64,000 bases of DNA. Origin: Klebsiella oxytoca NBRC 105695. GTDB taxonomy: Bacteria > Pseudomonadota > Gammaproteobacteria > Enterobacterales > Enterobacteriaceae. The position numbers and the translations under genes are program-made. Under the pieces are notes generated by a model. It was given only the letters and a program-made list of their open reading frames with translations, had not been told where the DNA came from and did not search any database. Below, piece after piece: positions 35,359 to 46,539 of the stretch. The DNA lies in the NCBI RefSeq assembly GCF_001598695.1, contig NZ_BCZK01000014.1, positions 62,001 through 126,000 of the forward strand, in the 5' to 3' direction. Each line of letters starts with the position of its first letter. The stretch's first letter is position 1.

Positions 35359-36324
35359 TTACTTCACTTCCATACCTTTGGCCTGCAGGTCGGCATGATA
35401 GGACGAACGAACAAAGGGTCCGCAGGCGGCGTGGGTAAAGCCCATCGCCATCGCTTCGGCTTTCATCTCTTCGAATTCATCCGGGCTCACGTAGCGCTGT
35501 ACCGGCAGGTGGTGGCGGCTCGGCTGCAGATACTGGCCTAAAGTCAGCATCGTCACGCCGTGGCGACGCAGATCGCGCATGACTTCAATGATTTCAGCAT
35601 TCGTTTCGCCTAAACCCACCATCAGTCCCGATTTCGTCGGGATCTCCGGGTGCGCTTCTTTAAAGCGCTCCAGCAGCTTCAGGGACCAGTTGTAGTCGGC
35701 GCCAGGGCGAACCTGACGATAGAGGCGCGGAACGTTTTCCAGGTTATGGTTAAACACGTCCGGCGGCGTGGCCTGGAGGATCTCCAGCGCACGATCCATA
35801 CGGCCGCGGAAGTCCGGCACCAGAGTTTCAATTTTGATCGTCGGGCTTTTTTCACGAATCGCGCTGATGCAGTCGGCAAAGTGCTGAGCGCCGCCATCGC
35901 GCAGATCGTCGCGGTCCACGGAGGTTACAACCACATAGCGCAGCGCCATATCGGCGATGGTTTGCGCCAGCTTTTGCGGCTCGTTGGCGTCCGGCGTTAT
36001 CGGGCGTCCGTGGGCAACATCGCAGAACGGGCAACGGCGGGTGCAGATGGCGCCCAGGATCATAAAGGTCGCCGTTCCGTGGTTAAAACATTCCGCGAGG
36101 TTAGGGCAAGAGGCTTCTTCGCACACGGAGTGCAGGCCGTTCTTACGCATCGCTGCCTTGATCCCCTGGATACGGGACGAGTCAGCCGGAAGTTTGATTT
36201 TCATCCATTCCGGTTTTCTGAGCAGAGCTTCACGCTCAGTTGCCACGTTTTTCACCGGGATAAGGGCCATTTTATCGGCATCGCGGTATTTAACACCGCG
36301 TTCCATCACAATGGGTTTACTCAT
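35359..36324 (-). CDS. lipA: Lipoyl synthase
   Basis: 321 residues, the standard length. The auxiliary iron-sulfur cluster cysteines lie in [12 protein letters not shown] and the radical-SAM cluster cysteines in [13 protein letters not shown]. It inserts two sulfur atoms into octanoyl groups attached to lipoyl domains by LipB, completing lipoate for pyruvate and 2-oxoglutarate dehydrogenases and the glycine cleavage system. It is downstream of ybeF and lipB on the same strand, as in E. coli. Confidence 0.98.
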   Translation of the reverse strand: MSKPIVMERGVKYRDADKMALIPVKNVATEREALLRKPEWMKIKLPADSSRIQGIKAAMRKNGLHSVCEEASCPNLAECFNHGTATFMILGAICTRRCPFCDVAHGRPITPDANEPQKLAQTIADMALRYVVVTSVDRDDLRDGGAQHFADCISAIREKSPTIKIETLVPDFRGRMDRALEILQATPPDVFNHNLENVPRLYRQVRPGADYNWSLKLLERFKEAHPEIPTKSGLMVGLGETNAEIIEVMRDLRRHGVTMLTLGQYLQPSRHHLPVQRYVSPDEFEEMKAEAMAMGFTHAACGPFVRSSYHADLQAKGMEVK

Positions 36325-36511
36325 AGCGTGCGTGTTCCAGTTGCGAGTGACGAAGGAAAGCGAATCAATTCAAGTAAATGTTGCATTTATCAACTATTTT
36401 TGAATTAAACGCAGGCAGTATATCATTGATACGGGGCATAAAGCAGCCTGCTTGCCGGGCAAATTGTAAAATAGTTGTTGTTTTATGCTTTTCCCACACG
36501 TGCCTTATCGA

Positions 36512-37465
36512 CTAGAAAGCCTGACGAATTGTCCCGACGATCTCTTTCAACAAGGGTTCCTGCGCGCTGAGCTTGTTATAGTGCAGCGCAATATCAATTT
36601 TTTCTTCGCGCAGAGGGGCGAAATCGATCATTTTCAAAGGCCATATTCTGTCAACCAGAGAAAACATCCCGGAAGTTATCAGCCCCAGCATATCGCTTTC
36701 GCTGACCAGCGCCGCCTGAGTTAACAGATTGTAGCTACTAAAACCGCAGCGGCGTTCGCCGAGGTGTTCCTGCAGGCGACGCAGGATGGTGGTGTAGCGC
36801 TGCCCCTCAGGCTGCAGCAGAGCGAATTCATATTGACTAAGATTATCTGCGGTTGCAGGCAAGGCGAGAGCCGGATGTCCTGCCCGGCAGAAGATGTGCA
36901 CGCTGTCCTGGTACAGCACATGGTGCGTAATCGTCTGCCCGCTGTGGGGATAGCTGTCGATAAGCAGGTCCACCTGACGCTGATTTAGCTGACTGACTGC
37001 GTCGTTGATAGCGATATTGTGCAGCAGTATCTGGGGAAAGACGGCCCGCAGTTTTTGGGTGATAACCGGCATGATTAACGCGCCAATAGCCGGGGAAGTG
37101 GCAATCGTTATCACCCGCTCCCGCTGCGTATTGCCGGTGAGATCCAGCGCGTTGAGAAACGCCTCCATCCCCTGACTAATATGCTTATGCAGATGCGTAG
37201 CGTAGGCCGTGGGGGTCACGCCCTGTCCCTTACGAATAAATAGCGGGTCAGGGAAGAGCGCGCGCAGCTTGTTGATTGACTGGCTTATCGCCGACGGCGT
37301 GATATTGAGTACCTTTGCCGCGTTAACGATGCCTTTATGGACGTAAACCGCTTCAAAAATAGTGAGTAAATTGAGGTCTATCGTACGCAGAATGCGAAAC
37401 ATCTGCCGACCGTGGCGATCGTCAAGCCGATCGCCTGATTCTGCCTGAGAGTTATTGTCGTCCAC
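36512..37465 (-). CDS. ybeF: LysR-family transcriptional regulator YbeF
   Basis: 317 residues, the same as E. coli YbeF. The helix-turn-helix GIVNAAKVLNITPSAISQSI and the following FPDPLFIRKGQGVTPT match the E. coli protein closely; the C-terminal ligand domain is more divergent (DLLIDSYPHSGQ onward). It sits between lipA and lipB, but a role in lipoate synthesis has not been shown. Its ligand is unknown. Confidence 0.9.
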   Translation of the reverse strand: MDDNNSQAESGDRLDDRHGRQMFRILRTIDLNLLTIFEAVYVHKGIVNAAKVLNITPSAISQSINKLRALFPDPLFIRKGQGVTPTAYATHLHKHISQGMEAFLNALDLTGNTQRERVITIATSPAIGALIMPVITQKLRAVFPQILLHNIAINDAVSQLNQRQVDLLIDSYPHSGQTITHHVLYQDSVHIFCRAGHPALALPATADNLSQYEFALLQPEGQRYTTILRRLQEHLGERRCGFSSYNLLTQAALVSESDMLGLITSGMFSLVDRIWPLKMIDFAPLREEKIDIALHYNKLSAQEPLLKEIVGTIRQAF

Positions 37466-37600
37466 TCTTTATTTCCGCTAGTGATAATTAGCACCATTAT
37501 AGCGGTCACATTTATTTTATTAGTGATGATAGATTGCAAATAAAAGGCTTAATCCGGTCCGAGGAAAAACGAGACGTCCCGCGGCAACGGGACGTGATGG

Positions 37601-38245
37601 CTAACGGGATAAAATGTATTCCGATGGCGGATCGTTCAGGAGCGCCAGCAGATGAGCGACCAGACGTGGCGATACGTTTTCCGGCTGGGCATCTGGCTGC
37701 CACTGACGCATCTGCGTCATCTCCATTCCGGCATAGCCGCAGGGGTTAATTCTCAGGAACGGCGACAGATCCATGTTGATATTTAGCGCCAGGCCGTGGA
37801 ATGAGCAACCTCTACGAATGCGCAGACCCAGAGAGCAGATTTTCCGATCGCCCACGTAGACGCCGGGAGCATCGGCGCGCGGGTGTGATTCGATGTCATA
37901 TTCCGCCAGGGTGTTCACGACGGTTTGCTCCAGAAGCGTGACCAGCTCGCGCACCCCCAGCTTACGGCGTTTCAGGTTCAGCAGAACGTACATCACCTGT
38001 TGGCCGGGACCGTGATAGGTGACCTGCCCCCCGCGATCGCTCTGAATTACCGGGATTTCGCCGGGAACGAGAACATGTTCGGCTTTGCCTGCCTGCCCCT
38101 GAGTGAATACGGGATGGTGCTCTACCAGCCAGATTTCATCCAGCGTAGTCTCGTCGCGGGTGTCGGTAAACTCGTGCATTGCCTGCGAGACAGGTTCGTA
38201 AGGTTGCAGGCCGAGCTGGCGGATGAGAATTTTATTGTGCTGCAA
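37601..38245 (-). CDS. lipB: Octanoyl-ACP:protein N-octanoyltransferase
   Basis: 214 residues beginning at a TTG codon. This start gives the same N-terminal spacing as E. coli LipB ([17 protein letters not shown]), and GGAG lies 8 bases upstream. The catalytic lysine region [15 protein letters not shown] and the catalytic cysteine [10 protein letters not shown] are intact, as is [13 protein letters not shown]. It transfers octanoate from acyl carrier protein to lipoyl domains, the step before LipA. Confidence 0.96.
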   Translation of the reverse strand: MQHNKILIRQLGLQPYEPVSQAMHEFTDTRDETTLDEIWLVEHHPVFTQGQAGKAEHVLVPGEIPVIQSDRGGQVTYHGPGQQVMYVLLNLKRRKLGVRELVTLLEQTVVNTLAEYDIESHPRADAPGVYVGDRKICSLGLRIRRGCSFHGLALNINMDLSPFLRINPCGYAGMEMTQMRQWQPDAQPENVSPRLVAHLLALLNDPPSEYILSR

Positions 38246-38345
38246 AACAACGTCTCCGCAGAGAGAGAATGATTTGAGTGGGAAAGTATATCACAGCAAG
38301 AAAGCGAGAATGACCCGGCGTGGACGCCGGGTCAGGGGAAGAGAT

Positions 38346-38609
38346 TTACAGCACCATCCGAACGATTTCAATATTGCCCAGCTCTTCGTAGAGAGTTTCT
38401 ACCTGCTCAATATGGGTTGCATTGATGGTAATAGAGACAGAGTGGTAGTTGCCTTTGCTGCTGGGTTTTACCGTCGGAGAGTAATCACCTGGTGCATGGC
38501 GCTGTACCACTTCAACCACCTGGTCAACCAGCTCCGGCAACGCCTGTCCCATTACTTTGTAAGTAAATGGGGTAGGGAATTCAAGCAGTTCGTTAAGTTT
38601 GGTTTTCAT
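38346..38609 (-). CDS. ybeD: Conserved small protein YbeD (DUF493 family)
   Basis: 87 residues, nearly identical to E. coli YbeD, from [11 protein letters not shown]. The fold is a small ferredoxin-like alpha/beta domain resembling the ACT-like regulatory domain. Function is not established; its steady position between dacA and lipB suggests a housekeeping role. The frame is open 13 codons further upstream, across the dacA terminator region, but these residues are not family-like. Confidence 0.94.
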   Translation of the reverse strand: MKTKLNELLEFPTPFTYKVMGQALPELVDQVVEVVQRHAPGDYSPTVKPSSKGNYHSVSITINATHIEQVETLYEELGNIEIVRMVL

Positions 38610-38627
38610 GTCAGCTCCGGTGTTACA

Positions 38628-38664
38628 ACAAAAAATAATAACTCCCACGACGTGTGGGAGTTAT
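38628..38664 (-). terminator. Intrinsic terminator after dacA
   Basis: On the minus strand ATAACTCCCAC and GTGGGAGTTAT pair around five bases and are followed by TATTTTTTG. It ends the dacA transcript before ybeD. Confidence 0.92.
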
Positions 38665-38715
38665 CAGGATATCTAGTATATGGGGATGTAAATCACACTT
38701 TCAAGCGTTCGGTTT

Positions 38716-39915
38716 TTAACCAAACCAGTGATGGAACATTAATTTAATGTAATCAATGATTTTACCGAAGAAATTGCCTTCCGGGATTTCCTGCAGGACC
38801 ACCAGCGGACGCTGATCGATGGTTTTGCCATCAAGCTGGAAGTTAATGGTGCCCACAACCTGGTTTTTCTGCAGCGGCGCGTGCAGCTCGGCATTATTCA
38901 GCACGTAGCTGGCTTTCAGATCTTTCATCCGACCGCGAGGAATCGTCAGATAAACGTCTTTATCCACGCCGAGAGAGGCGCGATCGCTATCGCCGAACCA
39001 GGCAGGTTCAGAGGCGAATTCTTTACCGGCTTTAATCGGGTTAACGGTTTCAAAGAAGCGAAAGCCCCAGGTCAGCAGCTTTTTGCTTTCGGACTCGCGT
39101 CCTTTATAGGTACGACCGCCCATCACGGCGGAGATGAGGCGCATCTGGCCTTCAGTTGCCGATGCCACGAGGTTGTAGCCCGCTTTATCCGTGTGGCCGG
39201 TTTTAATGCCGTCGACGTTGAGGCTGTTATCCCACAGCAGGCCGTTGCGGTTGAGCTGACGAATACCGTTGAAGGTAAACTCTTTCTCTTTGTAGATGGT
39301 GTATTCGTTTGGAACATCGCGAATCAGCGCCTGGCCAATCAGCGCCATGTCGCGCGCTGAGCTGAACTGACCATCGGCATCCAGGCCGTGAACGGTCTGG
39401 AAATGGGTGTTCTTCAGGCCCAGCGCGTTAACGTAGTTGTTCATCAGGCTGACGAAGGCGTCCTGGCTACCGGCGACGTAGTCGGCCATCGCCACGCAGG
39501 CATCGTTGCCCGACTGCAGGTTGATACCGCGGATCAGCTGGGATACCGGCACCTGCATACCCGGTTTGAGGAACATCAGCGAAGAACCTTTGAACACCGG
39601 ATTACCGGTTGCCCACGCGTCGTTGCCTACGGTGACCAGGTCGGACTCTTTAAATTTGCCCGCTTTCATGGCCTGACCAATGACATAGCTGGTCATCATT
39701 TTAGTCAGGCTTGCCGGGTCGCGACGGGAGTCAGCGTTGTTTTCCGCCAGCACTTTGCCTGAGTTGTAATCGATAAGAATCCAGGATTCGGCGTCAATCT
39801 GCGGGGCGCCTGGGATCATAGTTTTGATATTCAGGTCATCGGCGCGGGCAGCGGAGGACAGCGCTGCCACGGAGAGCGCCGTAACGAGTAAACGAGCGGT
39901 AAAAGAGGTCTTCAT
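38716..39915 (-). CDS. dacA: D-alanyl-D-alanine carboxypeptidase PBP5
   Basis: 399 residues with a signal peptide (cleavage near ARA-DD). The three penicillin-binding motifs are in place: SLTK (Ser69), SGN (135-137) and KTG (238-240). The C-terminal [13 protein letters not shown] is the amphipathic helix that anchors the protein to the outer face of the inner membrane. It trims the fifth D-alanine from peptidoglycan stem peptides and helps keep cell shape. It follows rlpA at 142 bp, with its own promoter likely in between. Confidence 0.97.
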   Translation of the reverse strand: MKTSFTARLLVTALSVAALSSAARADDLNIKTMIPGAPQIDAESWILIDYNSGKVLAENNADSRRDPASLTKMMTSYVIGQAMKAGKFKESDLVTVGNDAWATGNPVFKGSSLMFLKPGMQVPVSQLIRGINLQSGNDACVAMADYVAGSQDAFVSLMNNYVNALGLKNTHFQTVHGLDADGQFSSARDMALIGQALIRDVPNEYTIYKEKEFTFNGIRQLNRNGLLWDNSLNVDGIKTGHTDKAGYNLVASATEGQMRLISAVMGGRTYKGRESESKKLLTWGFRFFETVNPIKAGKEFASEPAWFGDSDRASLGVDKDVYLTIPRGRMKDLKASYVLNNAELHAPLQKNQVVGTINFQLDGKTIDQRPLVVLQEIPEGNFFGKIIDYIKLMFHHWFG

Positions 39916-40057
39916 GGTCTGAACAACGGCATCCGTGATGGAGTTAAAAAAAGTGCCTTACTATAACAAATGCACTACGAACCAGCATCCGACATTGCAT
40001 ACGACTTTGTTAATGACTTTGTCATACGCAATGAACCGGGCGGCTGGACCAATGCCT

Positions 40058-41158
40058 TTAGTTGGCGCGAGTTATAAATGATTGCAGCTGAGCTTCGCTT
40101 TGCAGGCGCTGTTGGATCGTGCTGGCCTCCGCTTTGCTGCTGAATGGGCCAAGCTGAATACGCCATACCGCGCCGTTTTGCATGACGCGGCCCGGAACGG
40201 AAAATTGCTGACTCAGACGCTGCTGGTACTGTTGCGCACGGGACTGGTCGCTGACGGCGCCGACCTGTACGACGAAATCGCCGTTGGCGCTTGCCGCTGC
40301 GGCTGGCGTCACTGCTGCGGTCGCGACGGCGGCGGGCGCTACGCTTCCCTGAACAGAACCCGGCGCGGTAACCGGCGCGGTTTGCACCACGGGCTCGCTG
40401 CCTTCCAGCACACCGTTATTCAGCGGCGTCGGCGCGCCGAGAAAACCGCCGCTGTTGACCGGTGCGCCGGTGCTATCCTCCGGCTTCAGCGTTGCGTTGC
40501 TGATGGCGTGCACGTCAGTTGGCGCGGGTTGCCCCATCGCCGCGCTGCCGTCGCCGTCAAGATTCGGGCGCGCCGGCAGGGCGTAGGTCTGTTTGGCCAC
40601 CGTCGTACATGCCATGCCCGGCCCGGAAAGCGAGCCGTCCGGTGCGACGATGATAGGGTCGATACGTACTTTGGTATTATTTGATGTATTCAGACGATCG
40701 GCTGAGGCGCGCGACAGTGAGATCACGCGATCGTTACCGTAAGGCCCGCGATCGTTGATGCGCACGACGATCATGCGGCCGTTCGCCAGGTTGGTGATCC
40801 GCGCGTAGCTTGGGATCGGCAGCGTAGGATGGGCTGCGGTGAGCTGCGTAGGATCGAACGCTTCTCCCGATGCGGTCAGATTGCTGTTGGGCTCGGCGTC
40901 ATAGATAGCGGCGAAACCGGCCTGGGTAAAGTTGGACGGATCCTGAACGATTTTGTAGCTTTTGCCGTCGCGTTCATAATCCTGATTCGCCGTGGCGTTA
41001 GGCGTTTCGTACTGCGGATCGGCGCCGCTAATCTCCACCGTTGGGCCATTGCAAACGGCCGGCTGTGGAGTGCTGACCGTTTTCTGTTGAACGTCTTCAC
41101 CCGAACATGCCGCCAGCAGCCCTGCTGCTATGCAGATCCCCAGCCATTGCTTACGCAT
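40058..41158 (-). CDS. rlpA: Septal ring lytic transglycosylase lipoprotein RlpA
   Basis: 366 residues from MRKQWLGICIAAGLLAACSGE, whose LAAC lipobox marks an outer-membrane lipoprotein. A double-psi beta-barrel catalytic domain (AAIYDAEPNSNLTASGEAFD; VRINDRGPYGNDRVISLSRA) is followed by a low-complexity Ala/Pro/Thr linker and a C-terminal SPOR domain (FVVQVGAVSDQSRAQQYQQR) that binds denuded glycan at the septum. The family cleaves denuded peptidoglycan in Pseudomonas; activity in enterics is less clear. It starts 10 bp after mrdB. Confidence 0.95.
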   Translation of the reverse strand: MRKQWLGICIAAGLLAACSGEDVQQKTVSTPQPAVCNGPTVEISGADPQYETPNATANQDYERDGKSYKIVQDPSNFTQAGFAAIYDAEPNSNLTASGEAFDPTQLTAAHPTLPIPSYARITNLANGRMIVVRINDRGPYGNDRVISLSRASADRLNTSNNTKVRIDPIIVAPDGSLSGPGMACTTVAKQTYALPARPNLDGDGSAAMGQPAPTDVHAISNATLKPEDSTGAPVNSGGFLGAPTPLNNGVLEGSEPVVQTAPVTAPGSVQGSVAPAAVATAAVTPAAAASANGDFVVQVGAVSDQSRAQQYQQRLSQQFSVPGRVMQNGAVWRIQLGPFSSKAEASTIQQRLQSEAQLQSFITRAN

Positions 41159-41168
41159 CGCGAACCCC

Positions 41169-42281
41169 TTACACGCTTTTCGACAACATTTTTCTGTGAG
41201 TATGGATCGACATGACGATACCAAACCCGGCCATCAATACGATTAGGGCAGAGCCCCCGTAGCTGACCAGCGGCAAAGGTACCCCCACCACCGGTAAAAT
41301 ACCACTTACCATACCAATATTTACGAAGACATAAACGAATAAAATCAACATTAAACCACCGGCCATCACTCGGCCAAAGGTGGTTTGCGCCTGGGCGGCG
41401 ATCCAGAGTCCGCGCATGATAAGCAGTATATACAGCGCCAGCAGGATCAGTACGCCAATCAGCCCCAGTTCTTCCGCCAGTACCGCAAAGATAAAGTCGG
41501 TATGGCGTTCTGGCAGAAACTCCAGCTGCGACTGGGTACCGTGCAGCCAGCCTTTACCGCGCAACCCGCCGGAGCCGATAGCGATCTTTGACTGAATAAT
41601 GTGGTAACCCGCGCCGAGCGGATCGGTTTCCGGGTCGAGCAGCATCATTACGCGCTGGCGCTGATAGTCATGCATCAGGAAGAACCAGAGGATCGGAATA
41701 AAGGCGGCGACCAGCACCACCGCAATACCAATCAGACGCCAGCTCAGGCCAGAGAGAAACAGGACAAACAGACCGGACAGGGCGACCAGAATCGAGGTTC
41801 CGAGGTCAGGCTGCGCGGCGACCAGCAGCGTGGGCAGGAAAATCAGCACCAGCGCGATGGCGGTATTTTTCAGCGATGGCGGACACACGTCGCGGTTGAT
41901 AAAGCGCGCCACCATCAGCGGTACGGCTATTTTAGCGATTTCCGACGGCTGGAAGCGGACGATGCCGAGATCCAGCCAGCGCTGCGCCCCTTTGGAAATG
42001 GCGCCGAAGGCATCAACCGCCACCAGCAGAATAATACAGAAAATATAGAGATAGGGCGCCCAGCCTTCATAGACCCGCGGCGGGATTTGCGCCATGACGA
42101 TCATAATAACAATCCCCATAGCGATCTGGCCGATTTTACGCTCCATCATTCCCATATCCTGACCGCTGGCGCTCCAGATAACCAGTGCGCTGTAGGTCAG
42201 CAGCGCCAGCAGGATAAGCAGCATGGTGGGATCGAGGTGGATTTTATCCCATAGCGATTTTTTGTTCGGATTATCAGTCAT
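41169..42281 (-). CDS. mrdB: Peptidoglycan glycosyltransferase RodA (SEDS family)
   Basis: 370 residues, ten transmembrane segments. SEDS motifs are seen, such as [41 protein letters not shown] and [18 protein letters not shown]. RodA polymerises glycan strands in the elongation complex with PBP2, encoded immediately upstream; the two genes overlap by one base (TAATG). Loss makes round cells. Confidence 0.97.
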   Translation of the reverse strand: MTDNPNKKSLWDKIHLDPTMLLILLALLTYSALVIWSASGQDMGMMERKIGQIAMGIVIMIVMAQIPPRVYEGWAPYLYIFCIILLVAVDAFGAISKGAQRWLDLGIVRFQPSEIAKIAVPLMVARFINRDVCPPSLKNTAIALVLIFLPTLLVAAQPDLGTSILVALSGLFVLFLSGLSWRLIGIAVVLVAAFIPILWFFLMHDYQRQRVMMLLDPETDPLGAGYHIIQSKIAIGSGGLRGKGWLHGTQSQLEFLPERHTDFIFAVLAEELGLIGVLILLALYILLIMRGLWIAAQAQTTFGRVMAGGLMLILFVYVFVNIGMVSGILPVVGVPLPLVSYGGSALIVLMAGFGIVMSIHTHRKMLSKSV

Positions 42282-44182
42282 TATTGATCCTCCCCAGCCG
42301 TTACCGCCGGATTTTCAGTCGGCAGATTGGTGTTGTTATCGCCCAGCATTATATGATCGAGAATCTGACGCATAATGGTACCGACTGCCGGACCTGCGCC
42401 GCCGTTCTCAAGAATAATGGCTACGGCAACCTGGGGGTTGTTGTAAGGGGCAAATGCCGTCATCAGTTTATGGTCACGCAGGCGTTCGGCGATTCTGTGT
42501 GCGTTATAGGTCTCATTGGCTTTCAGGCCAAAGACCTGGGCGGTACCCGACTTGGCCGCGATTTTATACGGTGCGCTGGCAAAGTATTTATGCGCGGTAC
42601 CGTTGCCTCGGTTGGCTACGCCATACATCCCGTCTTTAGCGATTTCCCAAAAGCCAGAGTGAATGTCTCCGACCGGCGGTTCATGCGGCTGAACCCAGGG
42701 CACCGGTTTACCGTCTTCCACCGTGCTTTGCAGCAGATGCGGTACTTTAACTACTCCGTCGTTAATCAGGATCATCAGCGCCTTGTTCATCTGAATAGGC
42801 GTTGCGGTCCAGTAGCCCTGACCGATCCCGACCGGAATGGTATCACCCTGGTACCACGGTTTCTTGAAGCGCTTGAGCTTCCATTCGCGAGTCGGCATAT
42901 TACCGGAGCGCTCTTCCGCCAGATCAACGCCGGTATAGTGGCCGTAGCCAAATTTACCCATCCACTCAGACAGGCGGTCGATGCCCATATCATAGGCAAC
43001 CTGATAGAAGTAGGTATCGGCGGACTCTTCCAGCGCTTTGGTGACATTCAGATGGCCGTGGCCCCACTTTTTCCAGTCACGGTAGCGTTTTTCCGAGCCG
43101 GGAAGTTGCCACCAGCCGGGGTCAAACAGGCTGGTGTTGCGGGTTATGACCCCGGCGCTGAGCGCTGAGACCGCAACGTATGGCTTAACCGTCGAAGCCG
43201 GCGGGTAAACGCCCTGGGTCGCGCGGTTGACCAGCGGCGTATTAGGATCGTTGAGGAGTCCGGAGTAATCCTTGCTGGAAATACCGTCAACGAACAGATT
43301 AGGGTCGTAGCTTGGCGTCGAAACCAGCGCGAGGATAGCGCCGGTTCGCGGGTCCGTGACGACGACCGCCGCGCGGCTGCCGGCGAGCAGGGTTTCAATA
43401 TACTGCTGGAGCTTAAGGTCGAGCGTTAAATAGATATCGCGCCCGGCCTGCGGGGGCACCTCTTTGAGCTGACGAATCACGCGGCCGCGGTTGTTCACTT
43501 CAACCTCTTCATAGCCGGTTTGCCCGTGCAGGACATCTTCGTAGTAGCGCTCGATCCCCAGCTTGCCGATATCGTGCGTGGAGGCGTAATTAGCCAGCTT
43601 GCCCTCTTTATCCAGGCGATCGACGTCTTTATCGTTAATTTTAGAGACGTAGCCGATAACGTGGGTCAGAGCGGAGTTATAGGGATAGTAGCGGCGCTTA
43701 TAGCCTTTAACTTCCACCCCGGGAAAGCGGTACTGGTTGACCGCGAAACGGGCAACCTGCACTTCGCTGAGGTTAACTTTGACCGGAATGGAGGTAAAAC
43801 GATGCGAGCGGGCGCGCTCTTTTTTAAAGTTCGCCACATCGTCATCGGTGAGATCGATAACGTCGCGCAGCGCATCCAGCGTTTGCTGAACGTTGTCGAC
43901 CTTCTCCGGCATCATCTCCAGCTGGTAAATCGTGCGGTTAAGCGCCAGCGGCGTGCCGTTGCGATCGTAGATAATGCCGCGGCTCGGCGGAATCGGGACC
44001 AGTTTAATGCGGTTTTCGTTTGAACGCGTTTGATAGTCGGTATAACGCACAATCTGCACGTTATAAAGGTTGGCGATCAGTACGCCGGTAAGCAGCAAAA
44101 TCCCCAAAAAAGCGACCAGCGCCCGGCGCACGAACAGCGAGGATTCAGCCGAATAGTCGCGGAAAGAATTCTGTAATTTCAT
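42281..44182 (-). CDS. mrdA: Peptidoglycan transpeptidase PBP2
   Basis: 633 residues, the E. coli length. One N-terminal membrane helix ([20 protein letters not shown]), a dimerisation/pedestal region and the transpeptidase domain with STVK (active serine near 330), the SAD-type motif in [10 protein letters not shown] and KSGTAQVFG. It crosslinks peptidoglycan for side-wall growth with RodA and is the target of mecillinam. It follows rlmH by 27 bp in the same transcript. Confidence 0.97.
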   Translation of the reverse strand: MKLQNSFRDYSAESSLFVRRALVAFLGILLLTGVLIANLYNVQIVRYTDYQTRSNENRIKLVPIPPSRGIIYDRNGTPLALNRTIYQLEMMPEKVDNVQQTLDALRDVIDLTDDDVANFKKERARSHRFTSIPVKVNLSEVQVARFAVNQYRFPGVEVKGYKRRYYPYNSALTHVIGYVSKINDKDVDRLDKEGKLANYASTHDIGKLGIERYYEDVLHGQTGYEEVEVNNRGRVIRQLKEVPPQAGRDIYLTLDLKLQQYIETLLAGSRAAVVVTDPRTGAILALVSTPSYDPNLFVDGISSKDYSGLLNDPNTPLVNRATQGVYPPASTVKPYVAVSALSAGVITRNTSLFDPGWWQLPGSEKRYRDWKKWGHGHLNVTKALEESADTYFYQVAYDMGIDRLSEWMGKFGYGHYTGVDLAEERSGNMPTREWKLKRFKKPWYQGDTIPVGIGQGYWTATPIQMNKALMILINDGVVKVPHLLQSTVEDGKPVPWVQPHEPPVGDIHSGFWEIAKDGMYGVANRGNGTAHKYFASAPYKIAAKSGTAQVFGLKANETYNAHRIAERLRDHKLMTAFAPYNNPQVAVAIILENGGAGPAVGTIMRQILDHIMLGDNNTNLPTENPAVTAGEDQ

Positions 44183-44209
44183 TCGCTGCTTAGTCTACCC
44201 TGGTCATCA

Positions 44210-44677
44210 TTACTCACGGTGGTAAGGGTGGTTGGTGGTAATGCTCCACGCCCGATACAGACTCTCGGCCACCAGTACGCGAACCAGCGGGTGAGGTAGG
44301 GTGAGCGTTGAGAGCGACCAACTTTGTTCCGCCGCCGCTTTGCAGGCGGGTGAAAGGCCTTCCGGGCCGCCGATAAGCAGGCTGACGTCGCGGCCATCCT
44401 GTTTCCAGCGTTCCAGTTCGCGCGCCAGCTGCGGCGTATCCCACGGTTTCCCCGGAATATCCAGGGTGACGATGCGGTTTTTGCCTGCTGCCGCCAGCAT
44501 CATTTCGCCCTCTTTTTCAAGAATGCGTTTGATGTCGGCGTTTTTGCCGCGTTTACCGGCGGGGATTTCCACCAGTTCGAACGGCATATCCTTTGGAAAA
44601 CGGCGCAGATATTCACTAAAGCCGGTCTGAACCCAGTCCGGCATTTTGGTGCCAACGGCTACCAGGTGCAGCTTCAC
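44210..44677 (-). CDS. rlmH: 23S rRNA pseudouridine-1915 N3-methyltransferase
   Basis: 155 residues of the SPOUT knot fold ([60 protein letters not shown]). It methylates pseudouridine 1915 in helix 69 of 23S rRNA on assembled 70S ribosomes, using S-adenosylmethionine. It starts 3 bp after rsfS and precedes mrdA, an order kept across enterobacteria. Confidence 0.97.
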   Translation of the reverse strand: MKLHLVAVGTKMPDWVQTGFSEYLRRFPKDMPFELVEIPAGKRGKNADIKRILEKEGEMMLAAAGKNRIVTLDIPGKPWDTPQLARELERWKQDGRDVSLLIGGPEGLSPACKAAAEQSWSLSTLTLPHPLVRVLVAESLYRAWSITTNHPYHRE

Positions 44678-44680
44678 GCG

Positions 44681-45106
<426 letters not shown>

Positions 45107-45220
45107 CTATCATCCCATCCATCGCCGATGATTGCATCGCCATTTTTGTAAAACAATTTCTGCAAAGTTCAAATAGCGGATACAGCCTGGCTGCGGAGAA
45201 TAGCAGCCTGCTTTGCACTG

Positions 45221-45850
45221 TCAATGGTCTGCGCGCAATTCTTCTTCCGCCAGCCAAACGGCCCGGCTATTTAGCACCCGCAGCGTGGTGAATTCAGGCT
45301 GGAGATCGATCAGGCTCCACGCGCCATGCTCGATGGGAAAGTGCCACATCGCCGAAGCCGGCATGTGCAGAAGATGAGCGATTAACAGGCTCAGAACCCC
45401 CTGGTGACCGACGATCAGCAGATGATTAAGTTCCTGATACTGAGAGAGGGTGGCAATAAAGCGGCAAACGCGCTCGGAAAAGGCCTGAAAGCCCTCTCCG
45501 TTGGTAGGCGCCGCATGCTGCCAGTCGGCGCACCAGGCGGCGTAGTTTTCAGCATCTTCCTGCTGCAAATCGCGATGGTGGCGCATTTCCCAGTCGCCGA
45601 AGAACATTTCATTGAGCTCAGCGAAGGTATGACGGGGGATGCTCCGTTCCCCCAGCAGCAGGCTGGCCGTGCGCTGGGTGCGCTCAAGCTCACTACAAAA
45701 CACGCGCTCAAACGGAACGGCATGCAGACGCTGTCCGAGCGTTTGGGCCTGTCTGATTCCACGTTCCGTTAACTCAGTGGGGGCATGCCCGCTGTAGAGG
45801 CCTGCGACGTTGGCCTCGGTTTCGCCATGCCGAACTAACCATAATTTCAT
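45221..45850 (-). CDS. cobC: Adenosylcobalamin/alpha-ribazole phosphatase
   Basis: 209 residues from MKLWLVRHGETEAN, the phosphoglycerate-mutase-like motif with the catalytic histidine. The second histidine is in LLIVGHQGVLS. CobC removes a phosphate late in the nucleotide-loop assembly of vitamin B12. The frame is open 27 codons upstream, but the RHG motif always lies at the N-terminus, so the shorter start is used. It follows nadD by 46 bp. Confidence 0.92.
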   Translation of the reverse strand: MKLWLVRHGETEANVAGLYSGHAPTELTERGIRQAQTLGQRLHAVPFERVFCSELERTQRTASLLLGERSIPRHTFAELNEMFFGDWEMRHHRDLQQEDAENYAAWCADWQHAAPTNGEGFQAFSERVCRFIATLSQYQELNHLLIVGHQGVLSLLIAHLLHMPASAMWHFPIEHGAWSLIDLQPEFTTLRVLNSRAVWLAEEELRADH

Positions 45851-45896
45851 GATGACCCTCTCGAAAGGCGTCTCTGAGACCGTCCTGGCTGCCAGG

Positions 45897-46538
45897 CTAG
45901 CAGTAAAGCTTTTGCTGGTGGATATACTCAAGCACGCTTTCCGGCATCATGTCCGCGCAGGACTCGCCTGCTTCCAGACGCTGGCGAATAAGGGTTGCTG
46001 AGATATCAAACCACGGCGTTTCGGCCAGGTAGATAACGCCTGCCGGGGCGCTATGCAGCCGCTCGACGTCATGGGTGAGATGCTTGTCCAGCCACTGCTG
46101 ATCCTGCTCGCACGCCATAGTCAGCGGGTAGCCGGGGCGTCGGCAGACGATCAAATGAACGTTATCAAGGATGCTGGCATAGTCGTGCCAGGAGGTAAAA
46201 GTCAGCAGCGAATCCTGGCCTATGATAAACGCCAGCGGCCGTTCCGGCCCCTGCTCCTGGCGCCACTCGCGCAGGGTCTGCGCAGAATAGGACGGCGTGT
46301 CGCGCCTAAGTTCACGATCGTCGAGGATAAACAGCGGCTTATCGGCGATAGCCAGTTCCAGCATATGCCGTCGCTGGTCGCTGGTCGCTTCGGGCTGCGG
46401 GCGATGCGGCGGCACGTTGTTAGGCACAATGGTGACGCGATTGAGGCCGATTTGGTTGGCCAGAATTTCCACCGGTTTGAGGTGACCGTAATGCACCGGA
46501 TCGAAGGTGCCGCCGTACATCGCCTGTAACTGAGTCAT
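45897..46538 (-). CDS. nadD: Nicotinate-mononucleotide adenylyltransferase
   Basis: 213 residues from [20 protein letters not shown], which has the nucleotidyltransferase [11 protein letters not shown] motif; the second motif is [10 protein letters not shown]. The start is set to match E. coli NadD, one base after the holA stop codon; an ATG three codons upstream that overlaps holA is possible. It makes nicotinic acid adenine dinucleotide in NAD synthesis. Confidence 0.95.
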   Translation of the reverse strand: MTQLQAMYGGTFDPVHYGHLKPVEILANQIGLNRVTIVPNNVPPHRPQPEATSDQRRHMLELAIADKPLFILDDRELRRDTPSYSAQTLREWRQEQGPERPLAFIIGQDSLLTFTSWHDYASILDNVHLIVCRRPGYPLTMACEQDQQWLDKHLTHDVERLHSAPAGVIYLAETPWFDISATLIRQRLEAGESCADMMPESVLEYIHQQKLYC

Positions 46539-46539
46539 A

